From: Bacteroidales bacterium
GTDB taxonomy: Bacteria; Bacteroidota; Bacteroidia; Bacteroidales; UBA932
Reading direction: 5' to 3'
Assembly (NCBI GenBank): GCA_012728975.1
Contig: JAAYDZ010000075.1
Coordinates: 1 to 62,467 of the forward strand
DNA: 62,467 nt
A model generated the notes under the pieces. That model saw only the letters and a list, made by a program, of their open reading frames with translations, searched no databases and was not told the DNA's origin. The translations under genes and the position numbers were made by a program. Shown here piece by piece: positions 16,534 to 25,099 of the stretch. The stretch's first letter is position 1. The number at the start of each line of letters is the position of its first letter.

Positions 16534-17315
16534 GGATGCACCATTTTTAGCCTTTTTATAGATAGGTCTGTATATTCTTTTGAAATTTCCATTCCCAGAT
16601 AGTTTCTCTTAGCTAACTTAGCCATTTTACAAGTAGTACCGGAGCCACTCATAGGATCAAAAACTAAATCACCCTCATTGGTCCATGATAAAATATGATC
16701 ATGAGCAAGTTTTTCAGGAAAAATAGCCGGATGCTGAAATGCAATTTTGTCGTTTGTTGAACCTCCAAGGCCAACAGCGTAACTCCAAATATTTGTTAAA
16801 GTTTTTTCTTTTTTTAGCTCAGCAACTACTTTATTATTAATTCCATCTGCTTTCTTGTTTGAAACCAATTTTTCAAATCCACTACGGGCCGTTTTTGTTT
16901 TCAAGGGGTTGAATGTAGCAACTTTTTCTTTAGAGAATACAAACATAAATTCATAGCAATTAGTGTAGGCATTAGAACGCATAAATGGAGTATTCTTTTT
17001 CCTATAAATCATAATATCATGGACATTAAACCCAATTTCCTGAAAATAAAGACATTGCTTAAAACTTGTTAAACTACGATTTCCGTTTTTAATTTTATCA
17101 CCTACAACCCAAACTACTACTCCCCCTTTTTTCATAACACGATACAACTCCTTTGCAATACCCTCAAAATCAAAAGAATACCCATTATAGACTCTCAAAT
17201 CATCATAAGGGGGTGAAGTAACCACTAAGTCAACACACTCATCTGGCATCATCTTCATTCCCACCAAGCAGTCAATATTGTATATGTTATTTATTTCAAA
17301 TTCTCCAACTCTCAT
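16521..17315 (-). CDS. type II DNA methyltransferase, beta class (N4-cytosine or N6-adenine)
   Basis: 264 residues. Catalytic motif IV is TSPPYDDLR with Ser-34 to Tyr-37; the SAM-binding motif I, DPMSGSGTT, is at 220-228. The order IV before I is the beta class. SPPY is common in N4-cytosine enzymes but also occurs in N6-adenine ones. The middle region (about 90-200) holds the target-recognition part. Its 3' end overlaps the 3' end of the HNH nuclease gene by 13 bp. It should protect the site cut by that nuclease. Confidence 0.9.
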   Translation of the reverse strand: MRVGEFEINNIYNIDCLVGMKMMPDECVDLVVTSPPYDDLRVYNGYSFDFEGIAKELYRVMKKGGVVVWVVGDKIKNGNRSLTSFKQCLYFQEIGFNVHDIMIYRKKNTPFMRSNAYTNCYEFMFVFSKEKVATFNPLKTKTARSGFEKLVSNKKADGINNKVVAELKKEKTLTNIWSYAVGLGGSTNDKIAFQHPAIFPEKLAHDHILSWTNEGDLVFDPMSGSGTTCKMAKLAKRNYLGMEISKEYTDLSIKRLKMVHPQLF

Positions 17316-17335
17316 AATAAAAGATTTTCGTTTTA

Positions 17336-17343
17336 CAAAGGTA
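17336..17343 (-). promoter_or_regulatory. -7 element for the DNA methyltransferase
   Basis: Reads TACCTTTG on the minus strand, a full TAnnTTTG match, giving a leader of about 15 nt. This lets the methyltransferase be made independently of the controller-driven nuclease. Confidence 0.6.
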
Positions 17344-17611
17344 AGAAATTGTATGATACTTATAATATTTCATGCGTGCCCAATAAAAGTTTTCAGAATA
17401 AGAATTTTCATTTTTGACATATGCTCTCCTTCGTTAATCCGGCAAAAATATATTCAAGTCCGCTGACTATAAATGGCCTAACAATCAGTGCCTTCAAAGA
17501 ACATATATAATTGGTTGCCGGACAGTAGTTAATTCTGTTAGATACAGAATTTGCTCTGAGAGTACTGACAAATAATGTATAACCCAATAAGGGTGCGTTA
17601 TTTAGACCATC

Positions 17612-18784
17612 CTACCCTTTAATCACCGCGAGAGGGGAGACTTCTGTTACTATTTTGACCAAATCTTCCTGATCCAGCATCACTTGTTGGATATTTTTAT
17701 AGGCAGAAGGGGCCTCATCCAGATCCCTGTGGGTCCTGATCGAATGCAGAATCCCCCTTTTGTTGAGCTTTCGCACCTCTTCCTCAAAACTCAATCTTCG
17801 GATGGCCTCATTGCGCCCCATTACCCGACCCGCTCCATGCGAACAACTTGAGAAACTCTCCGGATTACCCAACCCCACGACAATATAGGATTTTGTACCT
17901 TGGGATCCGGGAATAATTCCGAACTCACCCAAATGTGCAGAAGTGGCACCTTTGCGATGAACCACTACATTTTTACCGAAATGTTTTTCCCATTTCGCAT
18001 AGTTGTGAGCAATGTTTATAATCTCACCAAACTTTATTTTGGAAAAATAATCCAAAAAGACTTCTTGTACCCTTGTAAGCATCAACTTGCGATTGGCCAG
18101 AGCAAAATCGACGCAATAATTCATCTCCTCAAAATACCTGTGCGCTTCCTCTGTAGTAAATGGAAGATAGGCAAGGTCCGCCTTCGGGGGCACAGGAGAG
18201 TTCCACTGCTTATTCAGCCTCTTTGCGAGCTTATTATAGTGATCAGCCACCTGTTTGCCAATATTTCTACTCCCCGAGTGGATCATTATCCAAATGAAAT
18301 TATCCTTATCCTTCTGAATCTCAATAAAATGATTACCTCCTCCAAGAGTACCGAGCTGTCGCAGCGCAGATCTATATTCGGCTCTCACAACCTCCATGCT
18401 ACCCACATCATAACCCCTCGGCATAAGAGTTTCATCCTGCGCTCTCTTATGGTGCTTGAAACCCACAGGCACCTTCTCCCTAATATCTCCCACAACTTCC
18501 TTCAGCCTTCGCTGAATGTTGGGATCCAGTTTCAAATCGGTCTTCACAGCACATATCCCACATCCGATATCCACGCCTACCGCATTGGGCACAACCACAT
18601 TATCCGCCGCCATAACCCCGCCTATAGGCATTCCATATCCGGTATGTGCATCCGGCATCAAAGCGATATGCTTAAAGGCAAAAGGCAAATTGGCCAGGTT
18701 CTTCACCTGAAAAAGGGTATTATCATCAATCTCATCCAACCAAAGCTTAATAGGTATCCTTTCGGTATCAATTATTCGTTTCAT
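17612..18784 (-). CDS. rtcB: RtcB RNA ligase (3'-phosphate, GTP-dependent)
   Basis: 390 residues from ATG 18784; the TTG two codons earlier is not needed. Family landmarks are all present: MPDAHTGYG and VGVDIGCGI with the metal-binding Asp and Cys, LGTLGGGNHFIEI and HSGSRNIGK with metal ligands, and SCSHGAGRVMGR containing the histidine that is guanylylated. It joins RNA 3'-phosphate or 2',3'-cyclic phosphate to 5'-OH ends, acting in RNA repair. No archease, RtcA or RtcR-like gene is adjacent. The C-terminal VSPLAVIKG is complete. Confidence 0.95.
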   Translation of the reverse strand: MKRIIDTERIPIKLWLDEIDDNTLFQVKNLANLPFAFKHIALMPDAHTGYGMPIGGVMAADNVVVPNAVGVDIGCGICAVKTDLKLDPNIQRRLKEVVGDIREKVPVGFKHHKRAQDETLMPRGYDVGSMEVVRAEYRSALRQLGTLGGGNHFIEIQKDKDNFIWIMIHSGSRNIGKQVADHYNKLAKRLNKQWNSPVPPKADLAYLPFTTEEAHRYFEEMNYCVDFALANRKLMLTRVQEVFLDYFSKIKFGEIINIAHNYAKWEKHFGKNVVVHRKGATSAHLGEFGIIPGSQGTKSYIVVGLGNPESFSSCSHGAGRVMGRNEAIRRLSFEEEVRKLNKRGILHSIRTHRDLDEAPSAYKNIQQVMLDQEDLVKIVTEVSPLAVIKG

Positions 18785-18899
18785 AATCAATTATAATCGT
18801 TTATAGTCGTTTAAACTCAACTCAACTCATTGCCACGCAACACAACACCACACCCTGCAGCACGCAACACTAAGTAAAGTTACAAAATAATCATTTTAC

Positions 18900-18936
18900 A
18901 AAAAAAGAGCAAGAGTGATAGGTCATTCTTGCTCTT
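18900..18936 (-). terminator. intrinsic terminator of the BPL_N lipoprotein gene
   Basis: AAGAGCAAGA (18905-18914) pairs with TCTTGCTCTT (18927-18936). On the minus strand the stem is followed by seven T's. It lies 20 nt past the stop at 18956. Confidence 0.85.
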
Positions 18937-18955
18937 AAGCTTGTTCCCTGAATTT

Positions 18956-20086
18956 CTACGGAAGCAGGGTCTCCAATTTATCCAGGTGCTCCTTTATCTG
19001 AACCTTGGCTGCTTCATCTTTTTCCGCATGATAGGCAGCGCGCATATCAGGCAAATAGTGGATATAATGGATATCGGCGACATATTGTGCAGCCCTCACT
19101 CTGACCTGAACATCGCCGTCAAAGAGCAATCCCTGGAGCCAGCGTTTCGCATCCCACGAGTGTTTGCTCTGCAGCCAATCAAGCGCCGCAATCTTCTCCT
19201 CGGCTGTCCCATATAAGAAGGTTCGGAAATAGCGGCTCTCCTGCCTGAGGTCCGATATGGACATCAAGATCTCTTGATTGAAAATAGTGGGATCTATCAC
19301 CTTTTCAGCGTAGCCGGCAATCGGCTTATTCAGCGTCCAGCGCACTATGCGCGGGATCATCCACATCATGCCCGGAGTCGCCTCGGGATGCGCTATACAG
19401 CTGAAAACGCGCCCTTCCCCATATTGATTGGTGGTAAAAAAGGGCTTGTTGTTGGTCATATTGGCCGGAGCGTTGCCCTCCTCATGCACATCGCTCTCCA
19501 TGATGGCGAGCGTCTCATATTGGATGCTATCGCCTTCGGCGGGAATGAAAACCGGACCTTCGTAATACATCACATAGAGGGTATCTAGCTCCGCAACTTC
19601 GGGGAAAAGTTCTTTCCCTGCCTCGGTGAGGGTAAATTTGGCTATTCCGTGCCCTCGGTTATCATGCTCAATATCTATTGCCTGCGCGCCGTTGAGCTGC
19701 ATACAGGAATATTCGGGAGTATTGGAGAAGAGATAAGCGCCTGCGCAAATGCCAACGGCTCCGCCACCACGGGCCACGAACTCTTTGATACGCTTTTGGT
19801 TCTCTGCGCCGAGATTGAGGTACTGCCGGCTTCCGCCACCTCCGGGAATAATGATGGCATCCAGCTCATCGAGTACATTGTTGGCAATATCTGCGGTCGT
19901 AATGGTGCGAACGGTCATCTCGCCATCTAGCTTTATCGCCGCCACCGCCTCCCAAATGCAGGTCTGCGAACCTCCGTGTCCCTCAAACACCCCCACACGC
20001 ATCTTATCGGTTTGTGTACTAGTCGAAGGAGTGCACTGGACAAATACTAGCAATGCAAAAAGAAGAATCCGGTTGGGTAATTTCAT
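18956..20086 (-). CDS. BPL_N-domain (class I glutamine-amidotransferase-like) lipoprotein
   Basis: 376 residues. An N-terminal lipoprotein signal ends at VFVQC (Cys-18). Residues 29-245 form a BPL_N domain: RVGVFEGHGGSQTC, IIIPGGGGSRQYL, and VGICAGAYLF with a nucleophile-like Cys-114, plus YYEGPVF and FSCIAHPEATPG near its end. The name comes from the N-terminal domain of fungal biotin-protein ligases; bacterial exported members have no known reaction. The C-terminal 110 residues are helical and look like HEAT repeats (AALDWLQSKHSWDAKRWL, VRVRAAQYVADI). It is monocistronic with a terminator downstream. Confidence 0.82.
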   Translation of the reverse strand: MKLPNRILLFALLVFVQCTPSTSTQTDKMRVGVFEGHGGSQTCIWEAVAAIKLDGEMTVRTITTADIANNVLDELDAIIIPGGGGSRQYLNLGAENQKRIKEFVARGGGAVGICAGAYLFSNTPEYSCMQLNGAQAIDIEHDNRGHGIAKFTLTEAGKELFPEVAELDTLYVMYYEGPVFIPAEGDSIQYETLAIMESDVHEEGNAPANMTNNKPFFTTNQYGEGRVFSCIAHPEATPGMMWMIPRIVRWTLNKPIAGYAEKVIDPTIFNQEILMSISDLRQESRYFRTFLYGTAEEKIAALDWLQSKHSWDAKRWLQGLLFDGDVQVRVRAAQYVADIHYIHYLPDMRAAYHAEKDEAAKVQIKEHLDKLETLLP

Positions 20087-20092
20087 GGTGTA

Positions 20093-20200
20093 TGGGTTTT
20101 AAATGGTTTTTAAATGGTTATAATTGATTGTAAAATGGTTTTAGAGTGATTATAAGGTGGTTTTAAACGGTTATAAACGATTGTAAATAGTTTTAAATTG
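20093..20200. repeat. degenerate tandem repeat upstream of the BPL_N gene
   Basis: Imperfect copies of TTTTAAATGGTTATAA and TTATAAACGATTGTAAA follow each other for about 108 nt, e.g. AAATGGTTTTTAAATGGTTA and ACGGTTATAAACGATTGT. Similar words are seen upstream of rtcB (18785-18815) and near 10196-10208. It occupies the 5' leader region of the lipoprotein gene. Function unknown. Confidence 0.6.
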
Positions 20201-20257
20201 CAAAAATGATTCAGCCCAAAGCCAAACAAAGATAAAAAATTATTACGGGGAAAGTTG

Positions 20258-20265
20258 TATATTTG
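20258..20265 (+). promoter_or_regulatory. -7 element upstream of the MTase/NotI-like pair
   Basis: TATATTTG, full consensus; leader of about 95 nt to ATG 20367. No -33 TTG at the usual distance. Confidence 0.45.
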
Positions 20266-20366
20266 TGGGGGAGATTATCATTGTATAAAATTATAGATAA
20301 GAAACCTTAGAATAAAGAACAAGACATTCAGTTAACAGCTAAACACCTATTAAACACTAAGAAGCA

Positions 20367-21968
20367 ATGAAAGAGGGGAAGTTAATTAATCCAAACAAAT
20401 TACCATTTTTACAAGCACAAATTTTACAAAAGATTTATATTGACATAAGTACAAATAAAAAAACAACTATAGAGGAAATAGCCAGCATCACAGACTATAA
20501 ACCTGAAAGCAAGATTTTGCGAGATGCTATAAAAGCTTTAACTTCTAAAGGCTTTGTTTCTGGCAGTATTGAAAATGGTTATATAGTACCTAATAGTAGG
20601 ATGGATCTATATAAATCTGTTATTAAAAAGAATGATTATATTCATAAACATTATTCTGAAAACATTCTTTACTTTAGATATTCTAACAGAAAGAAAAAAA
20701 ACAACTTGCATATTCAACCCACTCTCTTTGCTCCCGTTTACAGTAATAATACGATTAGCCAATACAACAACGGGGGTGTTTGTCATAGATGGTACAATTA
20801 TTTAGAAGATTTTCCTTATTATTTAATTGAGGAAAAAATAACAGAATACGAACTTGATGAAGAATCATTAATTGTTGAACCTTTTGCAGGTAGTGGCACA
20901 ACAAACGTTTCGTCTAAAATGTTTAACATAAAGTCTATTGGGTTTGATGCAAATCCATTAATGGCTTTCATTTCCCAAGTAAAAACCAATTGGAATATTA
21001 ACATAAAAAAATTTAAACAAGAAGTTTTAAGAATCTCAAATAAATTTCTTGAAAATATTCACAATTTTGATAATCTGGATATTGACAAAGACTTTATTGA
21101 GAAAATGCCTAAAAAGGAATTAAATCAGTGGCTAAGTATTGGGACGCAAAATGAAGTGTTATTATTAAAAAATTGTATAAAAACGGTTCAAGATAATGAT
21201 ATAAAAAACCTATTATTATTGGCCATGTCGAGGTCTGCCCTTGATGCTTCTTTTGTCTCATTTTGTCCTGGTACAACTTTTTATCCTTTTAAAGAGAAAG
21301 ACGAATTTTGGGATATTTTTACTGATAAGGTTATTGATATTTACTATGATTTAAAAAAGCTACAACAATTAGGAGGCAATTATAAAGAGTCGATAATAAT
21401 TAATGACACATGTCTAAATGCTAGTAAGTACATAGATAAAAATTCAATTGATTTTTTAATAACATCTCCGCCATATCCCAACGACCTGGAGTATACAAGA
21501 CAGACTCGTTTAGAGCTTTATCTTTTAGACTTTGTATCATGTATGGAAGATGTGCAACAAATAAAAAGAAAAATGGTTAAGGGTAGCACAAAATTAATTT
21601 ATAAAGAGAGCAACTCTGAAGAACATATAAAAAAGTTTACAAGTGTTAGGAATATATCTGAGCTAATTCATGAACAAACAAAAAGCAAAAATTGGGGATT
21701 TGACTATCCAAGAATGATTAGAGAATACTTTGGAGATATGTATTTGTGTTTGAAAGAGTTTCTCCCACTAATAAAAAAAGATGGTCATTTTTTACTTGTT
21801 GTTGGAGACCAAACAATAAAAGGGGTATATATACCTGTCTGCGATATATTAATAGAAATGAGTAAAGAACTTGGATATTCAGAGAGCAACAAAGAATTGT
21901 TTAGAATAAGAAGAGCAACAGGGCATAATGTAAACCTTCCTGAAGAAATCGTAATTTTAAAAAAATAG
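20367..21968 (+). CDS. type II DNA methyltransferase, motif I before motif IV
   Basis: 533 residues. Residues 30-80 look like a winged helix (TTIEEIASITDYKPES, KALTSKGFVSGSIENGYIV). Motif I is EPFAGSGTT at 171-179, preceded by a conserved YNYLEDFPYYLI; motif IV is TSPPYPNDLEYTRQTR starting at Thr-366. The order I then IV, with a long insertion between, fits an alpha- or gamma-like amino-methyltransferase. The SPPY form allows N4-cytosine or N6-adenine. A NotI-like nuclease begins 4 nt after the stop, so this is its protecting partner. The gene is clearly richer in A+T than its neighbours, a sign of transfer. Confidence 0.87.
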   Translation: MKEGKLINPNKLPFLQAQILQKIYIDISTNKKTTIEEIASITDYKPESKILRDAIKALTSKGFVSGSIENGYIVPNSRMDLYKSVIKKNDYIHKHYSENILYFRYSNRKKKNNLHIQPTLFAPVYSNNTISQYNNGGVCHRWYNYLEDFPYYLIEEKITEYELDEESLIVEPFAGSGTTNVSSKMFNIKSIGFDANPLMAFISQVKTNWNINIKKFKQEVLRISNKFLENIHNFDNLDIDKDFIEKMPKKELNQWLSIGTQNEVLLLKNCIKTVQDNDIKNLLLLAMSRSALDASFVSFCPGTTFYPFKEKDEFWDIFTDKVIDIYYDLKKLQQLGGNYKESIIINDTCLNASKYIDKNSIDFLITSPPYPNDLEYTRQTRLELYLLDFVSCMEDVQQIKRKMVKGSTKLIYKESNSEEHIKKFTSVRNISELIHEQTKSKNWGFDYPRMIREYFGDMYLCLKEFLPLIKKDGHFLLVVGDQTIKGVYIPVCDILIEMSKELGYSESNKELFRIRRATGHNVNLPEEIVILKK

Positions 21969-21972
21969 TAAA

Positions 21973-22791
21973 ATGAATAACCCAAACGAGATTTTCACAT
22001 ATCCCTTAACAAACAAAAGCGAATTAGCTCAAAAAGCAATTAATGATTACAACTGCCGTTTTCTCAATAAAATGTGTGACAAGCAAAGCAGGCTGATAAA
22101 TTATCCTATGGGTGTTTGTTCTGTTAACCACGGAGAGAGCAAACCAATAATATGTCCAAATAGATTTTTAGAAGACAATATCGTCTTTATAAACATTTGT
22201 AAAAGCGCATTTGGTACAACAGACAACATTTTGCTCTTTAAAGAAGTTAAACTTGATGACGTTGGTACTTTTGACTTTGTGTTGGTAAAACATAGACCTA
22301 TAAGTAGCCAAATAGAAGACTTTTGCATAGTTGAATTTCAATCAGATTCTACAACAGGTACTGGCAAGTTAGTTATTGCATTAGAAGACTTTATGGCTAA
22401 CAAAGATACTAATAAGTCATATGGTTTTGGAATGAACACTTATAACACAATCAAGTTATCATATATTCAGATGTTAATAAAAGGCCAAGTTATGGAATCG
22501 TGGAATAAAAAAATATTTTGGGTTATGCAAGACTTTGTATATGATAATATGGTCAATAGGTTTAATTTGGTTGATTTAGATTATGATGAAAAAGACAAAA
22601 CACATTATCATATTTATGACTTAGTGCTCAATGATGAGAATCTTTATAATCTAAAATTAAAAGAAAGAAAGTCAACAACAATTTCTAATCTAATAAAAGC
22701 ATTTACTCACCAACCAACTCCAAGTATTGATAATTTTATTTCCAAATTGGAGAAAAAAATAGAATTAAAGCTAGGTATAGCGTTTAGATAA
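21973..22791 (+). CDS. NotI-family restriction endonuclease
   Basis: 272 residues. The block IICPNRFLEDNIVF resembles the conserved cysteine-containing segment of the NotI family. It is followed by a PD-(D/E)xK-type core: GTFDFVLVKH supplies the acidic residue and FCIVEFQSDSTTGTGKL the E-x-Q/K element. NotI homologues cut GC-rich 8-mers, but the site here need not be the same. Directly downstream of a DNA methyltransferase (4-nt gap) and sharing its high A+T content, it completes a two-gene type II system. Family assignment is by motif recall, without an alignment. Confidence 0.72.
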   Translation: MNNPNEIFTYPLTNKSELAQKAINDYNCRFLNKMCDKQSRLINYPMGVCSVNHGESKPIICPNRFLEDNIVFINICKSAFGTTDNILLFKEVKLDDVGTFDFVLVKHRPISSQIEDFCIVEFQSDSTTGTGKLVIALEDFMANKDTNKSYGFGMNTYNTIKLSYIQMLIKGQVMESWNKKIFWVMQDFVYDNMVNRFNLVDLDYDEKDKTHYHIYDLVLNDENLYNLKLKERKSTTISNLIKAFTHQPTPSIDNFISKLEKKIELKLGIAFR

Positions 22792-23208
22792 TGGCACATA
22801 ACAACGGTTTGTGATAATATATGTGCAGTTATTTGGTTTCGCTCTACTTATCCAGATACACACACCACTTTTGAAAAACTTTTTACTTCCAAAACCGTAA
22901 AAGAACTTTTTGAATAACCTCTACGCTATATATTGGTAACCGTCCACCTCCCCCCGCCCTCCCCGGCAGGGGTTTTTTATCTATTTTAATAATTATCAGG
23001 CGCTCAAAAATTGATTTATAATAAAGTCTGGCAGGGATGAAGGTTATAATGAGAATTTTTGTATATTTGTTGCCGATGCGAAGTGTGGTTCACAATTTTT
23101 AAAAAGAATAATATTATTGATAATCAATAGTGGAGACTTGACTTCACTTAAACAAACGGGGCGTAATCCGAAAAGCCTTATGAGTAGGGAAAATTAAATT
23201 AAACAACT
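22792..23208. other. 417-nt gene-free stretch with inverted repeat and promoter
   Basis: Three nt after the NotI-like stop, GCACATA (22794-22800) and TATGTGC (22820-22826) form a perfect 7-bp inverted repeat around ATAACAACGGTTTG-type sequence. A C-rich run and GGGGTTTTTT near 22958-22978 make a weak terminator candidate. TATATTTG at 23062-23069 is a -7 element for the Bor-like gene, implying a leader of about 135 nt; nothing in that leader matches a riboswitch that I know. Confidence 0.5.
22794..22826. repeat. inverted repeat directly after the NotI-like gene
   Basis: Perfect 7-bp arms GCACATA/TATGTGC, 19-nt loop containing ACAACGGTTTG. There is no T-run, so it is not an ordinary terminator. 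It may mark the end of the acquired two-gene unit. Confidence 0.4.
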
Positions 23209-23502
23209 ATGAAGAAAAGATTCCTAAAAGTAGTAATGTTGCTCGCTATTGCAGTTATTATGACTTCTTGCTACACAATCACTTTTTCAGTGGGTAGAGG
23301 CGCCAGAACAGGCCAGGAAATTAGAGCGAAAAACCATTATCTGATTGGTGGCTTAGTTCCACTTCAAGTTGCTGACCCGGCACAAATGGCAGGCGGTGCA
23401 GCCAATTACGATGTAACCATCACACACACATTCATTGACGGCTTATTGGCTGGTATAACCGGTGGTATTTATAGTCCAACTACAGTAACAGTAACAAAAT
23501 AG
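23209..23502 (+). CDS. Bor-like lipoprotein
   Basis: 97 residues. Signal peptide with lipobox IMTSC (Cys-21). The mature part, YTITFSVGRG then KNHYLIGGLVPLQ and HTFIDGLLAGITGGIYSP, follows the layout of the phage lambda Bor/Iss lipoprotein family: a short beta segment, an interrupted middle and the ending FxxGLLxGxTxGIYxP. Bor is an outer-membrane lipoprotein linked to serum survival in E. coli; in Bacteroidota its role is unknown. A perfect terminator follows 10 nt after the stop, and the promoter lies far upstream at 23062-23069. Confidence 0.8.
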   Translation: MKKRFLKVVMLLAIAVIMTSCYTITFSVGRGARTGQEIRAKNHYLIGGLVPLQVADPAQMAGGAANYDVTITHTFIDGLLAGITGGIYSPTTVTVTK

Positions 23503-23511
23503 CTTTACTAT

Positions 23512-23546
23512 AGTCAGGGTTATGGAGACATAGCCCTGACTTTTTT
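23512..23546 (+). terminator. intrinsic terminator of the Bor-like gene
   Basis: AGTCAGGGTTATG pairs with CATAGCCCTGACT (one G-U) around a GAGA loop, then six T's. Confidence 0.9.
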
Positions 23547-23555
23547 ATTTAAAAG

Positions 23556-23747
23556 ATGAAGAAAGTTTCTCTGATACTGGGCATCATTTTAGCACTAATT
23601 GGCTTTTTTCAGGGCATCAGATATATTTTTGATTATAACACTTTGATGCAGTATGGCAAAGGCTATGTTTGGGGCTCAATCATTTTGTTTGCCATAGGTC
23701 TGGTGTTGATCTATTTCGGACTCAGAAAAAAGAAAACCAAATCATAG
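23556..23747 (+). CDS. small two-helix membrane protein
   Basis: 63 residues: hydrophobic helices at about 4-22 (LILGIILALIGFFQGIRYI) and 39-57 (VWGSIILFAIGLVLIYFGL), ending in RKKKTKS on the cytoplasmic side. The ATG follows the Bor terminator by 9 nt, so it depends on read-through or a promoter inside the terminator region. It has its own terminator at 23781-23809. Function unknown. Confidence 0.65.
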   Translation: MKKVSLILGIILALIGFFQGIRYIFDYNTLMQYGKGYVWGSIILFAIGLVLIYFGLRKKKTKS

Positions 23748-23780
23748 CAGCCTGTATAAGTCAATTTTAATTGAATAATT

Positions 23781-23809
23781 GGCATTGGTGAGAGACCGAT
23801 GCCTTTTTT
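23781..23809 (+). terminator. intrinsic terminator of the small membrane gene
   Basis: GGCATTGGT pairs with ACCGATGCC (one G-U) around GAGAG, then six T's. Confidence 0.88.
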
Positions 23810-23886
23810 GTTTTATGGACTTAAAAAGATCATACCATCAGCAACGATCCGGATACTCCATTTATAATAGAGTATTTATTCCATTT

Positions 23887-24834
23887 TCAATCCATTATTT
23901 CACCGGTAACTTCGTAGATGCGTTTTTTATCCATAATGTTTACACGGGGATTATTGACAATGTTATGGAGTGAGCGAATAAATTTATCCTGAATTTCTTT
24001 CACCTCGCCCAACCCTTGCAGGAAAACCTCCACAGAAAAGCCTTCAGCCTCCAGTTCCTCTTTCCACTCTTCCGCAATATCATTTTTTGCATGTTCGCCG
24101 GCAACAAACATAAATGGAGCAAGCCTAACCTTTTTCAATCCTAAAGCTTTAAGCTGTTTTAAAGCTTGTTCGTAATAAGGAAATCCCTCAATACAGCCCA
24201 CGATGTGATTTTTAAAACCCTTTTCCTTCAACATATAGTCGAGCATGGCATATTGAGCAGTCGCAGAATCATCCGTTCCATGTCCTACCCACACATAAGC
24301 CATATCGGGATTGTTGTCACGGGTAATTATATCTATCACCTCTTCATAATCGCTTGTATAGAACAAGAGCGGCGTACCAACACGTAAATCCTTAAAACTC
24401 TCTCGCAACTCAGCCACATTATGGTTGATGGACTCCATCTCTACCCCATCTATTATGGTTGTAGGTTGTACTAGAATATGGGTAAAACCGTCAGCCTTCA
24501 ATTGCTTTAAGGCATCTGCCGGATTTTGCTTTTTTACTCCACGATCGTTCAATCGTTTGATTATAATTCTTGAACTATATGCCTCCCTGATTTCCACATC
24601 AGGGAAGGCCTCTCCAACTTTACGATTAATTGCATCAATAGTCAAAGCGCGTGTATCGGCATGTGTTGTACCAAAATGAATCATTAGAATTGCCGCCTTA
24701 TCCTCATGCTGCATGGAAGCGAACATATTGTTTTGCTCATGGTTGCCTCGCAAATTTTGCGCTGGCACCGGAGAGGAACCTGTAAAACCAACCATACAGC
24801 ATGCACAAAGAGCAAGCATTGCATTTTTTTTCAT
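23887..24834 (-). CDS. cbiK: exported CbiK-type sirohydrochlorin cobaltochelatase
   Basis: 315 residues from ATG 24834. The frame is open 64 codons further up, but that part is a cobalamin riboswitch, not protein. Residues 1-26 look like an export signal (MKKNAMLALCACCMVGFTGS), with LCAC as a possible lipobox. The chelatase body has ILMIHFGTTHADTR with His-53, YVWVGHGTDDSA, and LAPFMFVAGEHAKNDIAEEW with the second metal-binding His. Such CbiK enzymes insert Co2+ (or Fe2+) into sirohydrochlorin for anaerobic cobalamin synthesis. An exported form is odd for that step; periplasmic CbiK proteins are known in sulfate reducers. No other cobalamin gene is next to it. Confidence 0.9.
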   Translation of the reverse strand: MKKNAMLALCACCMVGFTGSSPVPAQNLRGNHEQNNMFASMQHEDKAAILMIHFGTTHADTRALTIDAINRKVGEAFPDVEIREAYSSRIIIKRLNDRGVKKQNPADALKQLKADGFTHILVQPTTIIDGVEMESINHNVAELRESFKDLRVGTPLLFYTSDYEEVIDIITRDNNPDMAYVWVGHGTDDSATAQYAMLDYMLKEKGFKNHIVGCIEGFPYYEQALKQLKALGLKKVRLAPFMFVAGEHAKNDIAEEWKEELEAEGFSVEVFLQGLGEVKEIQDKFIRSLHNIVNNPRVNIMDKKRIYEVTGEIMD

Positions 24835-24866
24835 ACAAATGATAATTGTAAATAAATTATTAACTC

Positions 24867-24888
24867 GTATTCTTGCCCCCGAGAATAC
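24867..24888 (-). promoter_or_regulatory. possible expression-platform hairpin between B12 box and cbiK
   Basis: GTATTCT and AGAATAC form a perfect 7-bp stem around a C/G-rich 8-nt loop, 18 nt past the B12 box and 32 nt before the cbiK start. There is no T-run. The loop could pair with the aptamer (kissing loop) or control translation; which is not decidable by eye. Confidence 0.45.
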
Positions 24889-24906
24889 ATTATTAAACAT
24901 AACTTT

Positions 24907-25090
24907 GGCAGGTTTCCTGACTTTGCTTCTGTTTTTCAGCTGTTGCCTTCCCATCTCTATTTTTAAATAGAAAAAGTGGCAAAGAGTTTTGCTAAAACAA
25001 GTAATGAAGCTTACAGTAGCGGGCACTGTCCCGGATTCTCACCGGTGTTCCCTCTTATGCAGTGAGTGACTACTCTTTTCTACATCACCT
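24907..25090 (-). ncRNA. cobalamin (AdoCbl) riboswitch
   Basis: Read on the minus strand, the leader contains GGGAACACCGGTGAGAATCC at 25052-25033, then GGGACAGTGCCCGCTACTG, a GATGGGAAGGC block, and the B12 box AGTCAGGAAACCTGCC at 24922-24907. These are the conserved core elements of the cobalamin aptamer in the right order. A -7 element TATCTTTG (minus strand, 25100-25107) lies just upstream, so transcription starts near 25094. High cobalamin should lower cbiK expression. Confidence 0.96.
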
Positions 25091-25099
25091 AAGCTGTCA

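Noticed and set aside
17900-18796. 298-codon plus-strand open frame opposite rtcB
   Set aside because: Shadow of rtcB, whose conserved motifs fix the coding strand.
22958-22978. Terminator after the NotI-like gene
   Set aside because: Only a short CCCT/AGGG stem can form before the T-run; kept as a weak candidate within the intergenic entry.
24835-25026. N-terminal extension of cbiK by 64 codons
   Set aside because: The stretch is the cobalamin riboswitch; conserved aptamer elements explain it.
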